Below, one piece after another: positions 52,445-62,082 of a DNA stretch of 64,000 bases. Positions within the stretch are counted from its first letter, which is position 1. The number at the start of each line of letters is the position of its first letter. The notes beneath the pieces were generated by a model. It did not search any database. It saw only the letters and a program-made list of their open reading frames with translations, and was not told the DNA's origin. The stretch comes from Aureimonas ureilytica (lineage in GTDB: Bacteria > Pseudomonadota > Alphaproteobacteria > Rhizobiales > Rhizobiaceae). The stretch spans positions 62,001-126,000 of the forward strand of contig NZ_LDQA01000020.1 of the NCBI RefSeq assembly GCF_001475935.1. Reading direction: 5' to 3'. The translations under genes and the position numbers were made by a program.

Positions 52445-53154
52445 AGCATGATCGCCGCCATGCGCATGTCGCGGAAGCGGCTGTCGCGACGCGCCCGCGC
52501 TTCCTCGTCCTCGCCCCACTGCTCGATGTTCCAGTCCTCGTCGATATGGGCGAGCGCCCAGGCGCGCTCCACATCAAGGAAGCCTTCGCTGACGGCCAGC
52601 GCCAACAGAAGCGAGCCGGTAAGCGTCGTCATCTGGTGAAGCGCCGCCAAGCGGAAAGGATCCGTCTCGGCCCGCACGATCGCCCGCAGCGCTTCGACGC
52701 TGGCTTCCGGCTGCGCCACGAACATGACGCCGATGCCGCGCGCGAAATCTTGGCCCGTGTGCTGTCGCGCCCAATCCATCACCGGGTCCCAACCCTCGGT
52801 CTGGCGATCCGCCAGCCGCTGCGGCTCGGCCGCGCGGTAGGCAAGAAGATCGGTCTCGGCATAGCGGCCGAGATCATCGGCCACACCGGCCGGGTCCGCC
52901 GCCACGCCGTCGAGAACGGTGTTGACGAGCCGCGTCATCGGCATGGTTGCGGGGTCGATATGGGTCTTCTGCGCCTCCCATTCGGCCGCGACTGCCCGCG
53001 CCACATCGGCTGAGGGCACGCGCAGAAGCGCGCGCGAGGGCGTGCGCACCGGCCGCCCGTCGAGACGAACCGCGAAGCCGCCCTCCTCCTCGACGATCGA
53101 CACGTCCTGATAGAAGCGCTTGGGCAATTCGGGGCGGGCGGGCAGAGTGGACAT
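52432..53154 (-). CDS. ATP12-family F1-ATPase assembly chaperone
   Basis: Homologue of mitochondrial Atp12, which binds the F1 alpha subunit before hexamer assembly; such proteins are shared by alphaproteobacteria and mitochondria. The 240-residue product shows RFYQDVSIVEEEGGFAVRLDGRPVRTP near the start, WEAQKTHIDPATMPMTRLVNT, the acidic DLLAYRAAEP and WARQHTG segments. No membrane segment. It lies 28 bp after the stop-to-start boundary with the HAD gene on the same strand. Confidence 0.92.
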   Translation of the reverse strand: MSTLPARPELPKRFYQDVSIVEEEGGFAVRLDGRPVRTPSRALLRVPSADVARAVAAEWEAQKTHIDPATMPMTRLVNTVLDGVAADPAGVADDLGRYAETDLLAYRAAEPQRLADRQTEGWDPVMDWARQHTGQDFARGIGVMFVAQPEASVEALRAIVRAETDPFRLAALHQMTTLTGSLLLALAVSEGFLDVERAWALAHIDEDWNIEQWGEDEEARARRDSRFRDMRMAAIMLGRA

Positions 53155-53182
53155 GGCAGGAACTCTTGGGACAGACGCGGCT

Positions 53183-53887
53183 TCAGGACGGCGAAAGCTC
53201 GAACCGGGGTTCGGAGGCCGGCGCGCTGGCTCTCCAATCCTCGATCCAGGCTTCGAGCCCTTCGGCTGTCGCGGCGACGGCCGTTGCGCCCGCCAGGATC
53301 AGCTCGTTGGGCGAGCCCGCGCCCCAGTCGACGCCCAGCGCCTCTGCGCCGGCCGCTCTCGCCATCTGCATATCGTAGATGGCATCGCCGATCACAAGCG
53401 TATCGGCGGGATCGACACCCAACTCCCCGCAGCATTCCAGCACCATGGCCGGATGCGGCTTGGAGGGACAGTCGTCCCCCGTGCGCACGGCGAGGAAGAT
53501 GCCCTCCAGGCCATGCAGTTCAACGATCATGCGCACGCCTCGCTGCGACTTGCCGGTGACCATGCCGATCAGAAGATCGTCGACGGCCGCCAATCGGCGA
53601 AGCATGGGCTCAATGCCCGGAAACAGCGCTTCGGAATGCGTTCCTTCCGCTCGCACGCGATGGAAGGCGTCCTTGTAGCCTTGAACAAGGCGCGGAATCT
53701 CGACGTCCGGCACGGTCGGCGCGAGACGATGGATGGCGAGATCCAGAGACAGGCCGATAATGCCGCGCACCGCCGCATCCTCCGGCTCCGGCAGGCCGGC
53801 GTCGGAAAAGCAGCGCTTCATCGTTTCCACGATCAGGCCGAACGTATCGGCCAGCGTGCCGTCGCAGTCGAACAGAACGAGACGCAT
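53183..53887 (-). CDS. HAD-superfamily hydrolase (phosphoglycolate-phosphatase-like)
   Basis: Phosphatase of 234 residues with all HAD motifs: LFDCDGTLADT (motif I, Asp nucleophile), VTGKSQRG (motif II), PSKPHPAM (motif III Lys) and VIGDAIYDMQMARAAG (motif IV). A helical cap follows motif I. The ATG overlaps the pseudouridine synthase stop by 4 bp. The substrate could be phosphoglycolate or a small sugar phosphate; pairing with RluC-type genes is frequent in alphaproteobacteria. Confidence 0.87.
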   Translation of the reverse strand: MRLVLFDCDGTLADTFGLIVETMKRCFSDAGLPEPEDAAVRGIIGLSLDLAIHRLAPTVPDVEIPRLVQGYKDAFHRVRAEGTHSEALFPGIEPMLRRLAAVDDLLIGMVTGKSQRGVRMIVELHGLEGIFLAVRTGDDCPSKPHPAMVLECCGELGVDPADTLVIGDAIYDMQMARAAGAEALGVDWGAGSPNELILAGATAVAATAEGLEAWIEDWRASAPASEPRFELSPS

Positions 53888-54879
53888 CAATCGTTCTCGG
53901 CCGCTTCGTCGAAGCCGAAGAGATTCCAGGTTTGAACCATGTGGGGGGGCAGCGGCGCGATCTGGTCGATCACCTTGCCCTTGCCGTCCGGGTGCGGGAT
54001 CGTGATGCGGCGCGCGTGGAGATGCAGCTTGTTCTGAACGCCCCCGGGAAATTCCCAGTTGGTGTCGTGCTCGAAATATTTCGGATCGCCGATGATCGGA
54101 TGGCCGATATGGAGCGCGTGGACGCGCAGCTGGTGCGTGCGGCCCGTATAGGGCTCCAGCTCGACCCAAGAGAAGTTCTGCGCCACCTGATCGATCACGC
54201 GGTAATGCGAGAGCGCGTGGTCGGCCCCCTCCTCGCCATGGCGCGCGATGCGCATCCGGTCGCCGTCGGCGGTCGCCTCCTTGACGAGATAGGTCGAGAT
54301 GCGTCCCTCTTTCGGCTGGGGCACGCCCTTGAGGATCGCCCAGTAGCGCTTCTGCGTGTCGCGCTCGCGGAAGGATTTGGTGAGCGCCACGGCCGCGCCG
54401 CGCGTGCGCGCGACGACGAGAATGCCCGATGTGTCGCGATCCAGGCGATGGACGAGGCGCGGCTTCTCGCCCTTCTTGGAGCGCCAGGCTTCCAGCATCT
54501 TGTCGACATGGCGCGAGACGCCCGAGCCGCCTTGCACGGCAAGGCCCGCCGGCTTGTTGAAGACGAAGACCTTTTCGTCCTCATAGAGCAGCATCTGGCC
54601 GAGCACGTCGCCGTCGTGCTTGTCGCGGATCGTGTTGGCCGTGAGCGGGGCGACCTTCATCTTGGCGGACTCGCCACCCATGGGCGGGATGCGGATCAAC
54701 TGGCCCGCTTCGACGCGGGTGTCCGTCTTGGCGCGGCCGCCATCGACGCGCACCTGACCGGAGCGCAAAAGCTTCTGCAAATGGCCGAAGCCGAGACCGG
54801 GATAATGCAGCTTGAACCAGCGATCGAGACGAAGCCCCGTTTCGTCCGCTTCGACCCGGATCTGTTCCACGCTTGCCAT
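53887..54879 (-). CDS. RluC/RluD-type 23S rRNA pseudouridine synthase
   Basis: Converts uridines in large-subunit rRNA to pseudouridine. An S4 RNA-binding domain (GLRLDRWFKLHYPGLGFGHLQKLLR) occupies residues about 13-60, and the catalytic Asp is in HRLDRDTSGILVV. The C-terminal PYTGRTHQLRVHALHIGHPIIGD block is diagnostic. The 330-residue start at 54879 is backed by AAGGA nine bases upstream. RluC is the closer model by length, but the target position cannot be fixed. Confidence 0.9.
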   Translation of the reverse strand: MASVEQIRVEADETGLRLDRWFKLHYPGLGFGHLQKLLRSGQVRVDGGRAKTDTRVEAGQLIRIPPMGGESAKMKVAPLTANTIRDKHDGDVLGQMLLYEDEKVFVFNKPAGLAVQGGSGVSRHVDKMLEAWRSKKGEKPRLVHRLDRDTSGILVVARTRGAAVALTKSFRERDTQKRYWAILKGVPQPKEGRISTYLVKEATADGDRMRIARHGEEGADHALSHYRVIDQVAQNFSWVELEPYTGRTHQLRVHALHIGHPIIGDPKYFEHDTNWEFPGGVQNKLHLHARRITIPHPDGKGKVIDQIAPLPPHMVQTWNLFGFDEAAEND

Positions 54880-54948
54880 GAGGGATCGTCCTTCTTGCTT
54901 TCCCTCGGCCATAGCGCATATGCGCCCGTGCGAAAACGGCTTTTCGGC

Positions 54949-55332
54949 TCAGAAGACCTGCCGGGCCAAGGCCAGACCGGCAAAGAGCGCGCCGAGACCG
55001 GCGAGGATCGTCACCGCGAGATAGACAAAGGCCGTGGCCAGCTCGCCCCGCTCCGCAAGCGTGGCGAAATCCAGCGAGAAGCTGGAGAAGGTCGTGTAGC
55101 CGCCGAGCACGCCCGTCGCGAGCAGCAGCCGCAAATTGGCATCCGCTCCGCCATAGCGCCGCGCCAGAAATTCGACCAGCACGCCCATGGCGAAAGAGCC
55201 GGTGACGTTGACGAAGAGCGTGCCGAACGGAAAGGCCGTCCCCAGCCAGCGCGCGGCGGCCAGACCCGCGCCATAGCGCAGGACCGAGCCGAGCCCGCCG
55301 CCCAGAGCGACCAGAAGCCAGTTCATTCCCAT
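54949..55332 (-). CDS. crcB: Fluoride ion exporter CrcB/Fluc
   Basis: Small dual-topology fluoride channel protein of 127 residues with four helices. The signature GGYTTFSSFSLD near residue 77 and NVTGSF near 43 are conserved pore elements. Starts at 55332 (GAGG five bases upstream) or 55326. It follows rarA by 7 bp, so it is expressed with that gene. I found no fluoride riboswitch in the few bases available upstream. Confidence 0.93.
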   Translation of the reverse strand: MGMNWLLVALGGGLGSVLRYGAGLAAARWLGTAFPFGTLFVNVTGSFAMGVLVEFLARRYGGADANLRLLLATGVLGGYTTFSSFSLDFATLAERGELATAFVYLAVTILAGLGALFAGLALARQVF

Positions 55333-55339
55333 CGATGCC

Positions 55340-56689
55340 TCAATCGTTCCGGCTTCGCAAACGTCGCAGCCTGTTCCATTCCGCCATGCGTGCGCCGATC
55401 CGTGCCTCTTCGCCCCGCTCTGTCGGGCGATAGAAGCTCTGGCGGCCGAGTGCCTCGGGGAAGTAATCCTGGCCCGAGAAGGCGTCCGGCTGGTCGTGAT
55501 CATAGGCGTAGCCCGAACCATAACCTTCAGACTTCATCAGTTTGGTGGGCGCGTTCAGGATATGGCGCGGCGGCAGGAGCGAGCCGTTTTCCTTGGCGGC
55601 CCGCATCGCGGCCTTATAGGCGGTGTAGACCGCGTTCGATTTCGGCGCACTGGCGAGATAGACCGTCGCCTGCGCCAGCGCCAACTCGCCCTCGGGCGAG
55701 CCGAGATAATCGTAGGCATCCTTCGCGGCATTGGCGATCATGAGGGCACGCGGATCGGCGAGGCCGATGTCTTCCACCGCCATGCGTACGAGACGGCGGC
55801 CGAGATAAAGCGGGTCCTCGCCCGCATCGAGCATCCGGCAGAGATAGTAGAGCGCGGCGTCCGGGTCCGATCCGCGCACGGATTTGTGCAGGGCCGAGAT
55901 CAGATTGTAATGTCCGTCCTGACTTTTGTCATAGACCGGGGCGCGGCGCTGGACGATCCGCTGGAGGGTCTCGGCATCCAAGGTCTCGCCGGGCTTGGCC
56001 GCGCGCCAGACCTCTTCGGCCAGCGTCAGGATCGCGCGGCCATCGCCATCGGCCATGCGCAGAAGAACGGCGCGCGCCTCCTCATCCAGCGGCAGCGGGC
56101 AATTCTCCGCCGCCTCCGCGCGCTCCAGAAGCTGCGACAGGCTGGTTGCGTCATGTGATTGGAAGGTCAGCACGCGGGCGCGCGAGAGGAGCGCCGCGTT
56201 CAGCTCGAACGAGGGATTCTCCGTCGTCGCGCCGACGAGCACCACCGTTCCATCCTCCATTACGGGCAGGAAGGAATCCTGCTGCGCGCGGTTGAAACGG
56301 TGAATCTCGTCCACGAACAGAAGCGTCTGCCGACCGCTCTGCCGGCGCAGACGGGCCGATTCGAACACTTTCTTGAGGTCTGCGACACCGGAAAAGATCG
56401 CCGAGATCTGCTCGAAGGCGAAGCCCACCTCGCCGGCCAGAAGCCGCGCGACCGTGGTCTTGCCCGTACCGGGCGGTCCCCAGAAGATGATGGAGCCGAG
56501 GCTCCCGTTTCCGAGCATTCGGGTCAGCACGCCGTCCGGCCCCGTCAGGTGCTCCTGCCCCACCACCTCGGAGAGCGCCTGCGGACGCAGGCGATCGGCC
56601 AAGGGTCCCGCGCGCGGCGGCACCTTAGCGGCGTCAGACGATCGCGGCCGAGGCGCAGGCTCCGGCGCAGTTCCGAACAGGTCGGCCAT
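55340..56689 (-). CDS. rarA: Replication-associated recombination protein RarA (MgsA)
   Basis: AAA+ ATPase acting at stalled replication forks, 449 residues. Walker A is GPPGTGKTT near residue 71 and Walker B LFVDEIHRFN near 125, followed by sensor segments GATTENPSFELN and the C-terminal tetramerisation domain with PKSNAVYTAYKAA. It lies between the DegP protease gene and crcB on the same strand. Confidence 0.95.
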   Translation of the reverse strand: MADLFGTAPEPAPRPRSSDAAKVPPRAGPLADRLRPQALSEVVGQEHLTGPDGVLTRMLGNGSLGSIIFWGPPGTGKTTVARLLAGEVGFAFEQISAIFSGVADLKKVFESARLRRQSGRQTLLFVDEIHRFNRAQQDSFLPVMEDGTVVLVGATTENPSFELNAALLSRARVLTFQSHDATSLSQLLERAEAAENCPLPLDEEARAVLLRMADGDGRAILTLAEEVWRAAKPGETLDAETLQRIVQRRAPVYDKSQDGHYNLISALHKSVRGSDPDAALYYLCRMLDAGEDPLYLGRRLVRMAVEDIGLADPRALMIANAAKDAYDYLGSPEGELALAQATVYLASAPKSNAVYTAYKAAMRAAKENGSLLPPRHILNAPTKLMKSEGYGSGYAYDHDQPDAFSGQDYFPEALGRQSFYRPTERGEEARIGARMAEWNRLRRLRSRND

Positions 56690-56722
56690 GCGCCGTCCCC
56701 TCCCTTGTCAGCCGCTCTCGCC

Positions 56723-58150
56723 CTAGCGGACGAGTTGGGTCAGCACCTTGCCGTCCCGCTCCACATCCACCCGCCAGCCGCGCCGGCCATCGGCCGCCCG
56801 CTGCTCCAGATCGGCCGTAGAAGCCACCTCACGCCCATTGAGCGACAGGATGATGTCCTTGGGCTGGAGGCCGAGGCGCGCGGCCGGGCTGCGCGGCTCG
56901 ATCTCGGTGACGACGACGCCGTTCTTGGTCTGCGACATCTCCAACTCGTCCGCAAGGCGGGGCGACAGATTGGCGACGCTCGCGCCGGAAAAGGGCGTCG
57001 GCCCGTCCAGCGTGCGCTCGTCGCGCGCCGGGGTTTCGGGCGCGATCTCAAGCGGAAGGCGCACGCGCTCGGTCTGACCGTCGCTCGAGCGAACGGTTAG
57101 ATCGGTCTTGCGCCCCAACCCTGCGGTCGCCAAGCGGTATCCCAACGAATCCGGCCCTTCGATCGAGAACCCATCCATGGCGAGAACCACATCGCCCGGC
57201 CGCAAGCCTGCGTCCGAAGCCGGGCCACCGTCCACGACACCCTGCACCAGCGCGCCCGCCGGCTTGTCGAGGCCGATCGCTTCCGCGATGTCGGCCGTCA
57301 CCGGCACGAAACTCGCCCCGATATAGGGCCGCAGGAACGGCCGCCCTTCGCGCGCCGCCTCCACGAAGGCGCGCACCATGTTGGAGGGAATGGCAAATCC
57401 GATCCCGAGCGAGCCGCCGGAGCGGGAGAAGATCGCCGTGTTCACGCCGACGAGTTCGCCCTTCATATCGATCAGCGCACCGCCGGAATTGCCGGGATTG
57501 ATGGCGGCGTCCGTCTGAATGAAATAGCCGAGATCATCGGATCCGACATGGGTTCGGGCCACGGCCGAGACGATGCCGCTCGTGACCGTCTGCCCGATGC
57601 CGAACGGGTTGCCGATGGCGAGAACGAGATCACCGATTTCGGCGGTGTCGGAATCGGCGATCGGCACCACCGGAAACGGCTTCTCCGATTCGATGCGCAG
57701 AACCGCAAGATCGGCCCGGCGATCCTTCAGAAGAATCTTGGCGTCGAACTCGCGCCCGTCCGCCAGCGCCACCCTCACCTCGTCAGCGCCCTCGATCACA
57801 TGGTTGTTCGTCACCACGAGGCCATCGGCATCGACGATCACACCGGAGCCGAGCGATGATTCGAGGCGCGGCCTGCGCAACTGGTTGCCGAAGAACTGCT
57901 CGAAGAACGGATCGCCCGCGAAGGGGCTGCGCTGGGGCACACGCTTGGCCGCGTAGACATTGACCACCGCGGGCGCGCTCTTCTTCACCAAGGGCGCGAA
58001 GGTGAGCTTGATGTCGGCCTGCACGCTGGGCGTCCGCTCCACCGGCTGCGCCGGCACCGGCATGTCACTCCTCGACTGCGCGGCCGCGCCTTGCGCCATG
58101 ACCGAAACGGACAGAAGAAGGGCAGCCCAGAACGGACGGGACGATCTCAT
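56723..58150 (-). CDS. DegP/HtrA-family periplasmic serine protease
   Basis: Envelope quality-control protease of 475 residues. A signal peptide spans residues 1-24 (ending QGAAAQ). The catalytic triad is His117 in NNHVIEG, Asp147 in RADLAVLRI and Ser222 in GNSGGALID, followed by two PDZ domains (about 265-350 and 390-475). The ATG at 58150 has GGAG six bases upstream. Its length matches DegQ/DegP-type proteins with two PDZ repeats. A bidirectional terminator lies 95 bp upstream, isolating it from the small secreted protein gene. Confidence 0.93.
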   Translation of the reverse strand: MRSSRPFWAALLLSVSVMAQGAAAQSRSDMPVPAQPVERTPSVQADIKLTFAPLVKKSAPAVVNVYAAKRVPQRSPFAGDPFFEQFFGNQLRRPRLESSLGSGVIVDADGLVVTNNHVIEGADEVRVALADGREFDAKILLKDRRADLAVLRIESEKPFPVVPIADSDTAEIGDLVLAIGNPFGIGQTVTSGIVSAVARTHVGSDDLGYFIQTDAAINPGNSGGALIDMKGELVGVNTAIFSRSGGSLGIGFAIPSNMVRAFVEAAREGRPFLRPYIGASFVPVTADIAEAIGLDKPAGALVQGVVDGGPASDAGLRPGDVVLAMDGFSIEGPDSLGYRLATAGLGRKTDLTVRSSDGQTERVRLPLEIAPETPARDERTLDGPTPFSGASVANLSPRLADELEMSQTKNGVVVTEIEPRSPAARLGLQPKDIILSLNGREVASTADLEQRAADGRRGWRVDVERDGKVLTQLVR

Positions 58151-58244
58151 ACAAAGCTCCAATCGAAAGGCGAACCGTCAACGCGGCGGGCTCGCAGCAT
58201 CTGCCAGATATGGGGCATTCCTCCGACAGGACGCAGCGCGCAAG

Positions 58245-58270
58245 AAAAAAGGGCCTCACGGCCCTTTTTT
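58245..58270. terminator. Bidirectional terminator upstream of the DegP-family gene
   Basis: AAAAAAGGGCC, TCAC loop, GGCCCTTTTTT: a symmetric structure (58245-58270) that can end transcription in both directions. It follows the stop of the small secreted-protein gene on the minus strand by 34 bp. Confidence 0.92.
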
Positions 58271-58303
58271 CAACTCACTAAAGAGGTCACGCGCGCTGGC
58301 AGG

Positions 58304-58432
58304 TCAACGCGAGACGATGGTGCGCTCCATCGCCATGGATGCCGTTTCCGGCAATTCGGCCGTTGCATAGCTTGCGGTGAGCACACCGAAAGCCAAGGTC
58401 GCGCCAAGGAGAGTCAGCACAGTACGACGCAT
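58304..58432 (-). CDS. Small secreted protein of unknown function (42 aa)
   Basis: A short frame with signal-peptide character: MRRTVLTLLGATLAFGVLTA and cleavage near SYATAELPE, leaving a mature peptide of about 17 residues ending MERTIVSR. GGCGGA precedes the ATG at 58432; an upstream in-frame ATG at 58474 would give 56 residues. A strong terminator follows the stop, which supports an independent transcript. I know no family for it; many alphaproteobacteria have such short exported peptides. Confidence 0.5.
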   Translation of the reverse strand: MRRTVLTLLGATLAFGVLTASYATAELPETASMAMERTIVSR

Positions 58433-58732
58433 CGAGAATCCGCCGGTTGGGAGAGTATTGACGCGATTTTCCATGATTTTCGTTTATTCCGTGTAAAGCT
58501 TCGACCGCTCGGGAGGCGGTGATCCCGTTGCCTTCAAAATGCCACGAGTGGGAAAAGGTTGCCCGCTTCGTCAGGACTTCTTCGGGGGGTGTCGCCGTTG
58601 CCACAGATATCGCACAGGCTCGCGCAAGGTGCCTATCGCGCATCTGCAACATCGCTGATTTGTCGGGTATTTCAGCTTCACTTGTGAAAACCGGGCGAAA
58701 CTCGAATTTGATGCGTCGCCTTCAGACTTCGT
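58433..58732. other. Intergenic region upstream of the small secreted-protein gene
   Basis: Just under 300 bp from the end of the dihydroflavonol-reductase-like gene to the small ORF. It should hold the promoter for the small ORF. An AT-richer patch (TGATTTTCGTTTATTCCG) lies at 58474-58491. Nothing else recognised. Confidence 0.4.
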
Positions 58733-59761
58733 TCATCGTCTGACCAAACCCTCCCGAAACAGCGAGTCCGCGAGGGATCGAACCGCCTCCTCCGGGCTGC
58801 GAAACGACAAGCCCAGGACGGACCGCGCCGGGCCGGCATCCAGTTGCTTGGCGGGTCCCAGTTCGGCGGCCAACATGCGAACGCGACTGGACAAGCGTGC
58901 CGCAAATCGAATCAAGCCATCCGGCACTTCCCGTCTGGGCAGGCGTCGCGCCAGATCGGGATAGGTCTCCGTGAGGATGGCCACGATGTCCGACAGTGTC
59001 AGGTTGCCGCCGTTCAGCACGAAGCGTCGCCCGGCGGCATCGGGAACCGTCAGCGCCGCCACATGCGCCTGCGCGACGTCTCGCACATCCACGACCCCAA
59101 AGCCCATGCGAGGGAATGCCGGCAAGCGGCCTCCCATCATCAGCCGAATCAGCGAGGCGGACGTTCCGGGCCGCGCGTCCAGCAGCGGCCCGAAAACAAG
59201 CGACGGGTTGATCGCCACAAGCTGCGTCGCGCTCCCCTCCAGCACGTTCCAGGCGGCACGTTCGGCTTCCGTTTTGGACACGGCATAGGGTGAGATCGAA
59301 TCGCTTTCGACGCGGGACCAATCGCCTTCGCCAAAGACACGCCTGGGAGACTCGTCGTGCCCATAGTAGATCGAGGCGATCGAGGAGGTCAGCACGACCC
59401 TTTCCACCCCCGCATTCTCGGCCCCTTCCAGCACGCGAACCGTCCCTCCCCGCGCAGCGGGAACGAGCGCAAATTTCGAACGCGGCTGATAGGCGGGAAA
59501 AGGTGAGGCCGTGTGCATGACGAAGCGGCAACCGCGAACCGCGTCCGCCCACCCGGCATCCTCTCGAAGATCCGTGGTGACAGAGGAGAAGCCCTCGATC
59601 GGCAATCCTTCATTGCGCAGGATACGATGTATCTGGATGGCACGAGACGGGTCGCGAAGCGTCCCGCGCACCGTCGCACCTCGGCGAACCAGTTCGACCA
59701 CGATGTGCTTGGCGATGAAGCCGGTACAACCGGTCACCAGAATGGTCTCGCCCGTCAGCAT
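58733..59761 (-). CDS. NAD-dependent epimerase/dihydroflavonol-4-reductase-like protein
   Basis: Extended short-chain dehydrogenase of 342 residues. The nucleotide-binding TGCTGFIAKHIV is at residues 9-20 and the catalytic YXXXK is SPYAVSKTEAE near residue 158. The layout resembles dihydroflavonol-4-reductase/cinnamoyl-CoA reductase types, which in bacteria reduce various aldehydes or ketones. ATG at 59761. It is monocistronic and bounded by a terminator on its 5' side from rplQ. Confidence 0.85.
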   Translation of the reverse strand: MLTGETILVTGCTGFIAKHIVVELVRRGATVRGTLRDPSRAIQIHRILRNEGLPIEGFSSVTTDLREDAGWADAVRGCRFVMHTASPFPAYQPRSKFALVPAARGGTVRVLEGAENAGVERVVLTSSIASIYYGHDESPRRVFGEGDWSRVESDSISPYAVSKTEAERAAWNVLEGSATQLVAINPSLVFGPLLDARPGTSASLIRLMMGGRLPAFPRMGFGVVDVRDVAQAHVAALTVPDAAGRRFVLNGGNLTLSDIVAILTETYPDLARRLPRREVPDGLIRFAARLSSRVRMLAAELGPAKQLDAGPARSVLGLSFRSPEEAVRSLADSLFREGLVRR

Positions 59762-59805
59762 ATCCGTCCGCTCCTTTCGGTTGTCGGCATCCTAACGCGG
59801 AAAAC

Positions 59806-59831
59806 AAAAAAGGGCCCTTGGGGCCCTTTTT
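59806..59831. terminator. Terminator of the ribosomal/rpoA operon
   Basis: AGGGCCC (59811-59817) and GGGCCCT (59821-59827) with a TTG loop, flanked by A's on one side and TTTTT on the other. It lies 26 bp after the rplQ stop and can act in both directions. Confidence 0.9.
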
Positions 59832-59856
59832 CAAATGCTGTCGATCGCCGAAAGAA

Positions 59857-60279
59857 TCAGGCGTCGGCGTTGGACAGTTCGGCTTCCAGACGGGCGCGAT
59901 CAACGGCGCCGCGCGCGTCGACATCGCGATCCACGAACTCGATCACGGCCATCGGGGCGTTGTCGCCGCGACGGAAGCCGGCCTTCAGAACGCGCGTGTA
60001 GCCGCCCTGACGCTCGGCGTAACGGGGCGCCAGCGTGTCGAAAAGCTTCTTGATGACGGTTTCGTCGCGAACCTGGCTGATCGCCTGACGGCGAGCATGA
60101 AGGTCGCCCCGCTTGCCGAGCGTGATCATCTTTTCGACGATCGGACGCAGGTCCTTGGCCTTCGGCAGCGTGGTGACGATCTGCTCGTGCTCGATGAGCG
60201 AAGCGACCATGTTGGCGAACATCGCCTTGCGGTGTTCGTGAGTGCGGTTGAGTTTACGACCGCTCTTACCGTGACGCAT
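59857..60279 (-). CDS. rplQ: 50S ribosomal protein L17
   Basis: Large-subunit protein of 140 residues. [24 protein letters not shown] is the nearly invariant L17 N-terminus; residues 100-140 are the acidic extension seen in alphaproteobacteria ([17 protein letters not shown]). It is the last gene of the S10/spc/alpha-type operon and is followed by a clear terminator. A 143-bp spacer with a CCGGCGGC-GCCGCCGG hairpin separates it from rpoA. Confidence 0.96.
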   Translation of the reverse strand: MRHGKSGRKLNRTHEHRKAMFANMVASLIEHEQIVTTLPKAKDLRPIVEKMITLGKRGDLHARRQAISQVRDETVIKKLFDTLAPRYAERQGGYTRVLKAGFRRGDNAPMAVIEFVDRDVDARGAVDRARLEAELSNADA

Positions 60280-60422
60280 ATCAGTCTCCGTTTAGAAGGT
60301 CCGGCGTTCGCCGGGGTCGGCATCCTCGCAATCCGGTTGATCCCGGTGCATGTGCCTTTGAATCTTTTGGGTTTGGTTCGGCGCCGGCGGCTCTTGCCGC
60401 CGGTCATCCCTCTCGGTGAGGA

Positions 60423-61442
60423 TCAGTACTGATCTTCGTAGCGCTTGGCCAGATCGTCGATATTCTCCGGCGGCCAGGCGTTCACTTCCATACCAAGGTG
60501 CAGACCCATCGAGGCCAGCACTTCCTTGATCTCGTTCAGCGACTTGCGTCCGAAGTTCGGCGTGCGGAGCATTTCCGCCTCGGTCTTCTGGATCAGGTCG
60601 CCGATATAGACGATGTTGTCGTTCTTCAAGCAGTTGGCCGAACGAACCGAAAGCTCGAGCTCGTCCACCTTCTTGAGAAGCGCCGGGTTGAAGGCCAACT
60701 CGGCGATCTGCTCCTCGGCGCCGCGCACTTCGCGCTGCGGCTCCTCGAAGTTCACGAAGACCGACAACTGGTCCTGCAGGATGCGAGCGGCATAGGCCAC
60801 GGCGTCTTCGCCCGTGATCGAGCCGTCCGTCACGATGTCCATCGTGAGCTTGTCCTTGTTCAGGTCCTGGCCCTCGCGGGTGGCCTCGACCTTGTAGGAC
60901 ACTTTCTTGACCGGCGAGAACAGGGCATCGACCGGGATCAGGCCGATCGGCGCATCCTCGGCGCGATTCTGGTCGGCCGGCACGTAGCCCTTGCCGGTGT
61001 TGACCGTGAACTCCATGCGGATTTCGGCACCCTCGTCGAGCGTGCAGATTTCATGCTCGGGGTTCAGGATCTCGATGTCGCCCACCGTCTGGATGTCACC
61101 AGCGGTGACGACGCCCGGACCGGACTTGCGCAGGACCATGCGCTTGGGACCTTCGCCCTGCATCCCGATCGAGATTTCCTTCACGTTCAGGACGATGTCG
61201 GTGACATCCTCGCGCACGCCGGCGATCGAAGAGAACTCATGCAGAACGCCGTCGATCTGGATCGCGGTGACTGCCGCGCCCTGAAGCGAAGACAGAAGCA
61301 CGCGGCGAAGCGCGTTGCCCAGCGTCAAGCCGAAACCGCGCTCGAGTGGTTCCGCAACGAGAGACGCCTTCGTGCGGCTGCCGCCGCTCTTGAAGACGAC
61401 CTGGTTCGGCTTGGTGAGGTTTTGCCAGTTACTGGCGATCAT
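60423..61442 (-). CDS. rpoA: RNA polymerase alpha subunit
   Basis: Alpha subunit of 339 residues: the N-terminal assembly domain ([23 protein letters not shown]) and the C-terminal DNA/activator-binding domain ([22 protein letters not shown]). Standard alphaproteobacterial length. It lies between rpsK and rplQ on the same strand. Confidence 0.97.
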   Translation of the reverse strand: MIASNWQNLTKPNQVVFKSGGSRTKASLVAEPLERGFGLTLGNALRRVLLSSLQGAAVTAIQIDGVLHEFSSIAGVREDVTDIVLNVKEISIGMQGEGPKRMVLRKSGPGVVTAGDIQTVGDIEILNPEHEICTLDEGAEIRMEFTVNTGKGYVPADQNRAEDAPIGLIPVDALFSPVKKVSYKVEATREGQDLNKDKLTMDIVTDGSITGEDAVAYAARILQDQLSVFVNFEEPQREVRGAEEQIAELAFNPALLKKVDELELSVRSANCLKNDNIVYIGDLIQKTEAEMLRTPNFGRKSLNEIKEVLASMGLHLGMEVNAWPPENIDDLAKRYEDQY

Positions 61443-61579
61443 GACGCGAGCCTTTCAGTAACATCGCCACCATCCAATCGTGGCGACTGATCTGAGCGGG
61501 AAGATTCGGCTTCCCTCATACGGCGAAAGCCGCGCGCCCCTTCCGGAGCACGCGGCAAGAACCCGACCCCTGAGGATCG

Positions 61580-61969
61580 TTAGACGCGGCGCTTCTTGCG
61601 CGGACGCACGCCGTTGTGCGGAATCGGCGTCACGTCGCGGATCGACGTGATGGTGAAGCCCGAAGCCTGAAGCGCGCGCAGAGCCGACTCACGGCCCGAA
61701 CCCGGACCGCAGACCTCGACTTCGAGCGTGCGCATGCCGTGTTCCTGCGCCTTCTTGGCGGCGTCTTCCGCAGCGATCTGCGCAGCGAAGGGCGTGGACT
61801 TGCGCGAGCCCTTGAAGCCCTGCGCACCGGCGGACGACCAGGCGATCGTATTGCCCTGCGCGTCGGTGATCGTAATCAGCGTGTTGTTGAACGACGAGTT
61901 CACATGTGCCACGCCGGAGATGATGTTCTTGCGTTCGCGGCGGCGGACGCGCTGTGCTTCTTTAGCCAT
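61580..61969 (-). CDS. rpsK: 30S ribosomal protein S11
   Basis: Small-subunit protein of 129 residues. The start at 61969 gives [16 protein letters not shown]; the [18 protein letters not shown] and C-terminal [18 protein letters not shown] segments are signature S11. An upstream in-frame start would add an eight-residue extension without support. 113 bp separates it from rpsM. Confidence 0.97.
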   Translation of the reverse strand: MAKEAQRVRRRERKNIISGVAHVNSSFNNTLITITDAQGNTIAWSSAGAQGFKGSRKSTPFAAQIAAEDAAKKAQEHGMRTLEVEVCGPGSGRESALRALQASGFTITSIRDVTPIPHNGVRPRKKRRV

Positions 61970-62082
61970 TTTCTTATCCTTGGATCTCGACACCGCCGTA
62001 ACACCGGCGGCTCCACCTGCCCCGCTCGTTCAAACGGAGCATGAATGCATTGGCCTGACGGGAAGTCCGGCGCGCATTCTCG

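Noticed and set aside
53932-55743. 603-codon plus-strand frame opposite the pseudouridine synthase and crcB
   Set aside because: Antisense shadow over two well-conserved genes.
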